In this document: positions 63,171 through 64,000 of the stretch, one piece after another | Position numbering within the stretch: the first letter of the stretch is position 1 | Layout: every line of letters begins with the position of its first letter | Source of the DNA: Phycisphaerae bacterium | GTDB lineage: Bacteria; Planctomycetota; Phycisphaerae; Sedimentisphaerales; Anaerobacaceae | Assembly (NCBI GenBank): GCA_028714855.1 | Contig: JAQTLP010000005.1 | Location: 1-64,000, forward strand | Direction: 5' to 3' | Length of the DNA: 64,000 nucleotides | Notes under the pieces: generated by a model | Seen by the model: only the letters and a program-made list of their open reading frames with translations | Database searches by the model: none | What the model was told of the DNA's origin: nothing | Position numbers and translations under genes: made by a program

Positions 63171-64000
63171 CTAACGCAGATGCAGCCATTCCCCTACAAC
63201 TGGCGCGAACTTGAGAATTACGCCTGTAAAGACCAAGCTGACCATACTCATCAGCTTGATAAGAATATTCAAGCTCGGCCCGGAGGTATCTTTGAAAGGG
63301 TCGCCGACGGTATCACCGACCACCGCTGCCTTGTGAGCAGGCGAGCCCTTACCGCCAAGGTTTCCCTTTTCGATATACTTTTTAGCGTTGTCCCACGCGC
63401 CGCCGGCGTTATTGAGCGTAACAGCGAGGACGAAGCCGCAGGTCAAACCGCCAGCAAGCAATCCCATCACGCCCGGAATACCGAGAATTATCCCGACAGC
63501 TATCGGCACGAGAATCGCCAAAAAGGACGGCAGAATCATTTCCTTCTGCGCACCCTGCGTAACAATTGAAACACACCTTGCATAGTCGGGCTTCGTTTTG
63601 CCTGTCATAATGCCGGGCATTTCCCTGAACTGCCTGCGGACCTCCTCAACGATTCTGCCTGCGCTTCTTCCGACAGCTTTCATCGTCAGCGCACAGAACA
63701 GAAACGCCATCATAGAGCCGATGAAAAGTCCCGCCAGAAGACGCGGGTTCATAATTGTCAACTGATATGCGGCGAGGAAATCGGTGATATGTGCAGTCGC
63801 GACATTGACCGCCCCTTCAACCTCCCTGCCGGGGGATGAGAAAAGAACCGTCCCAACCTTGTAAACGCCGTCAGGACTTTCGGAAGCGAAGCGGCCAATC
63901 CATATCTTTATCTCTTCGATATTTGCCGCCAAAAGAGCCATAGCCGTCAGAGCAGCCGAGCCGATTGCGAAACCTTTGCCGGTTGCGGCAGTCGTGTTGC
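63171..64000 (-). CDS. hppA: Membrane-bound pyrophosphatase, C-terminal part
   Basis: The frame runs off the window edge and covers the last 276 residues. It pumps Na+ or H+ across the membrane by splitting pyrophosphate. [19 protein letters not shown] at the window edge is the conserved cation-site segment; Ala after NTT (460 in usual numbering) and Gly three places on fit the K+-dependent subfamily. The active-site [29 protein letters not shown] is complete. Several membrane helices are visible. K+-dependence and Na+ transport are inferred from family rules. Confidence 0.95.
   Translation of the reverse strand, partial: NTTAATGKGFAIGSAALTAMALLAANIEEIKIWIGRFASESPDGVYKVGTVLFSSPGREVEGAVNVATAHITDFLAAYQLTIMNPRLLAGLFIGSMMAFLFCALTMKAVGRSAGRIVEEVRRQFREMPGIMTGKTKPDYARCVSIVTQGAQKEMILPSFLAILVPIAVGIILGIPGVMGLLAGGLTCGFVLAVTLNNAGGAWDNAKKYIEKGNLGGKGSPAHKAAVVGDTVGDPFKDTSGPSLNILIKLMSMVSLVFTGVILKFAPVVGEWLHLR

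Overview
The window reads as a chromosomal segment of a Gram-negative member of the Planctomycetota, most likely class Phycisphaerae. The basis is three secreted proteins ending in dockerin-like D-x-D-x-D-C-x-V-D-x-x-D-F segments with a following NWL/HWL, a lipid A-type acyltransferase, OmpA-family proteins, a Na+/H+-type membrane pyrophosphatase, and intergenic repeats of a kind I recall from Phycisphaerae genomes. The taxonomic call is inference. I see no prophage, transposase, CRISPR array or rRNA gene.

Layout. 1-12.3 kb is a plus-strand nitrogen and glutamine block: the end of glnA, then gltB, gltD, nadE, carB and carA, all of which make or spend glutamine. 12.3-20.5 kb holds a tRNA-Lys 3' fragment, a TrkA-C membrane protein, sppA, an LpxL-type acyltransferase, a radical SAM protein, phosphofructokinase, an alpha/beta hydrolase and miaB. 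20.5-23.3 kb is an accessory pocket: a minus-strand pair made of a 2TM SLATT-like protein and a 52-residue proline-rich protein, hairpin repeats and a dispersed repeat. 23.3-36.1 kb mixes secreted dockerin-like proteins with csp, a small basic protein, a GNAT enzyme, hisF/hisH, glmS and bioB-bioF-bioA. 36.1-40 kb holds tRNA-Pro, a TM protein, an HTH/2TM protein and two tandem OmpA-family proteins.

40-46.6 kb is a four-gene minus-strand operon: a 1074-residue secreted protein with CBM9-like and LamG-like domains, a sensor kinase and two OmpR-type regulators. Direct and inverted repeats precede it. 47-52.7 kb is a complete hydrogenase maturation set (hypF, C, D, E, A, B) without hydrogenase structural genes. 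52.7-64 kb holds nadD, a 21-residue lysine-rich microprotein with its own strong ribosome binding site and terminator, lysA, accC/accB, a SpoIIE-type phosphatase, yggS, a candidate three-hairpin small RNA, yjbQ, argS, rsfS and the 3' part of hppA.

The best candidates for undescribed biology are the SLATT-like plus proline-rich pair (20516-21319), the lysine-rich microprotein (53930-53995), the 49-residue basic protein in its own transcription unit (26191-26473), the small RNA (60314-60423) and the secreted-sensor two-component operon (39965-46678). All functional readings come from motif recognition by eye; no database search was run.
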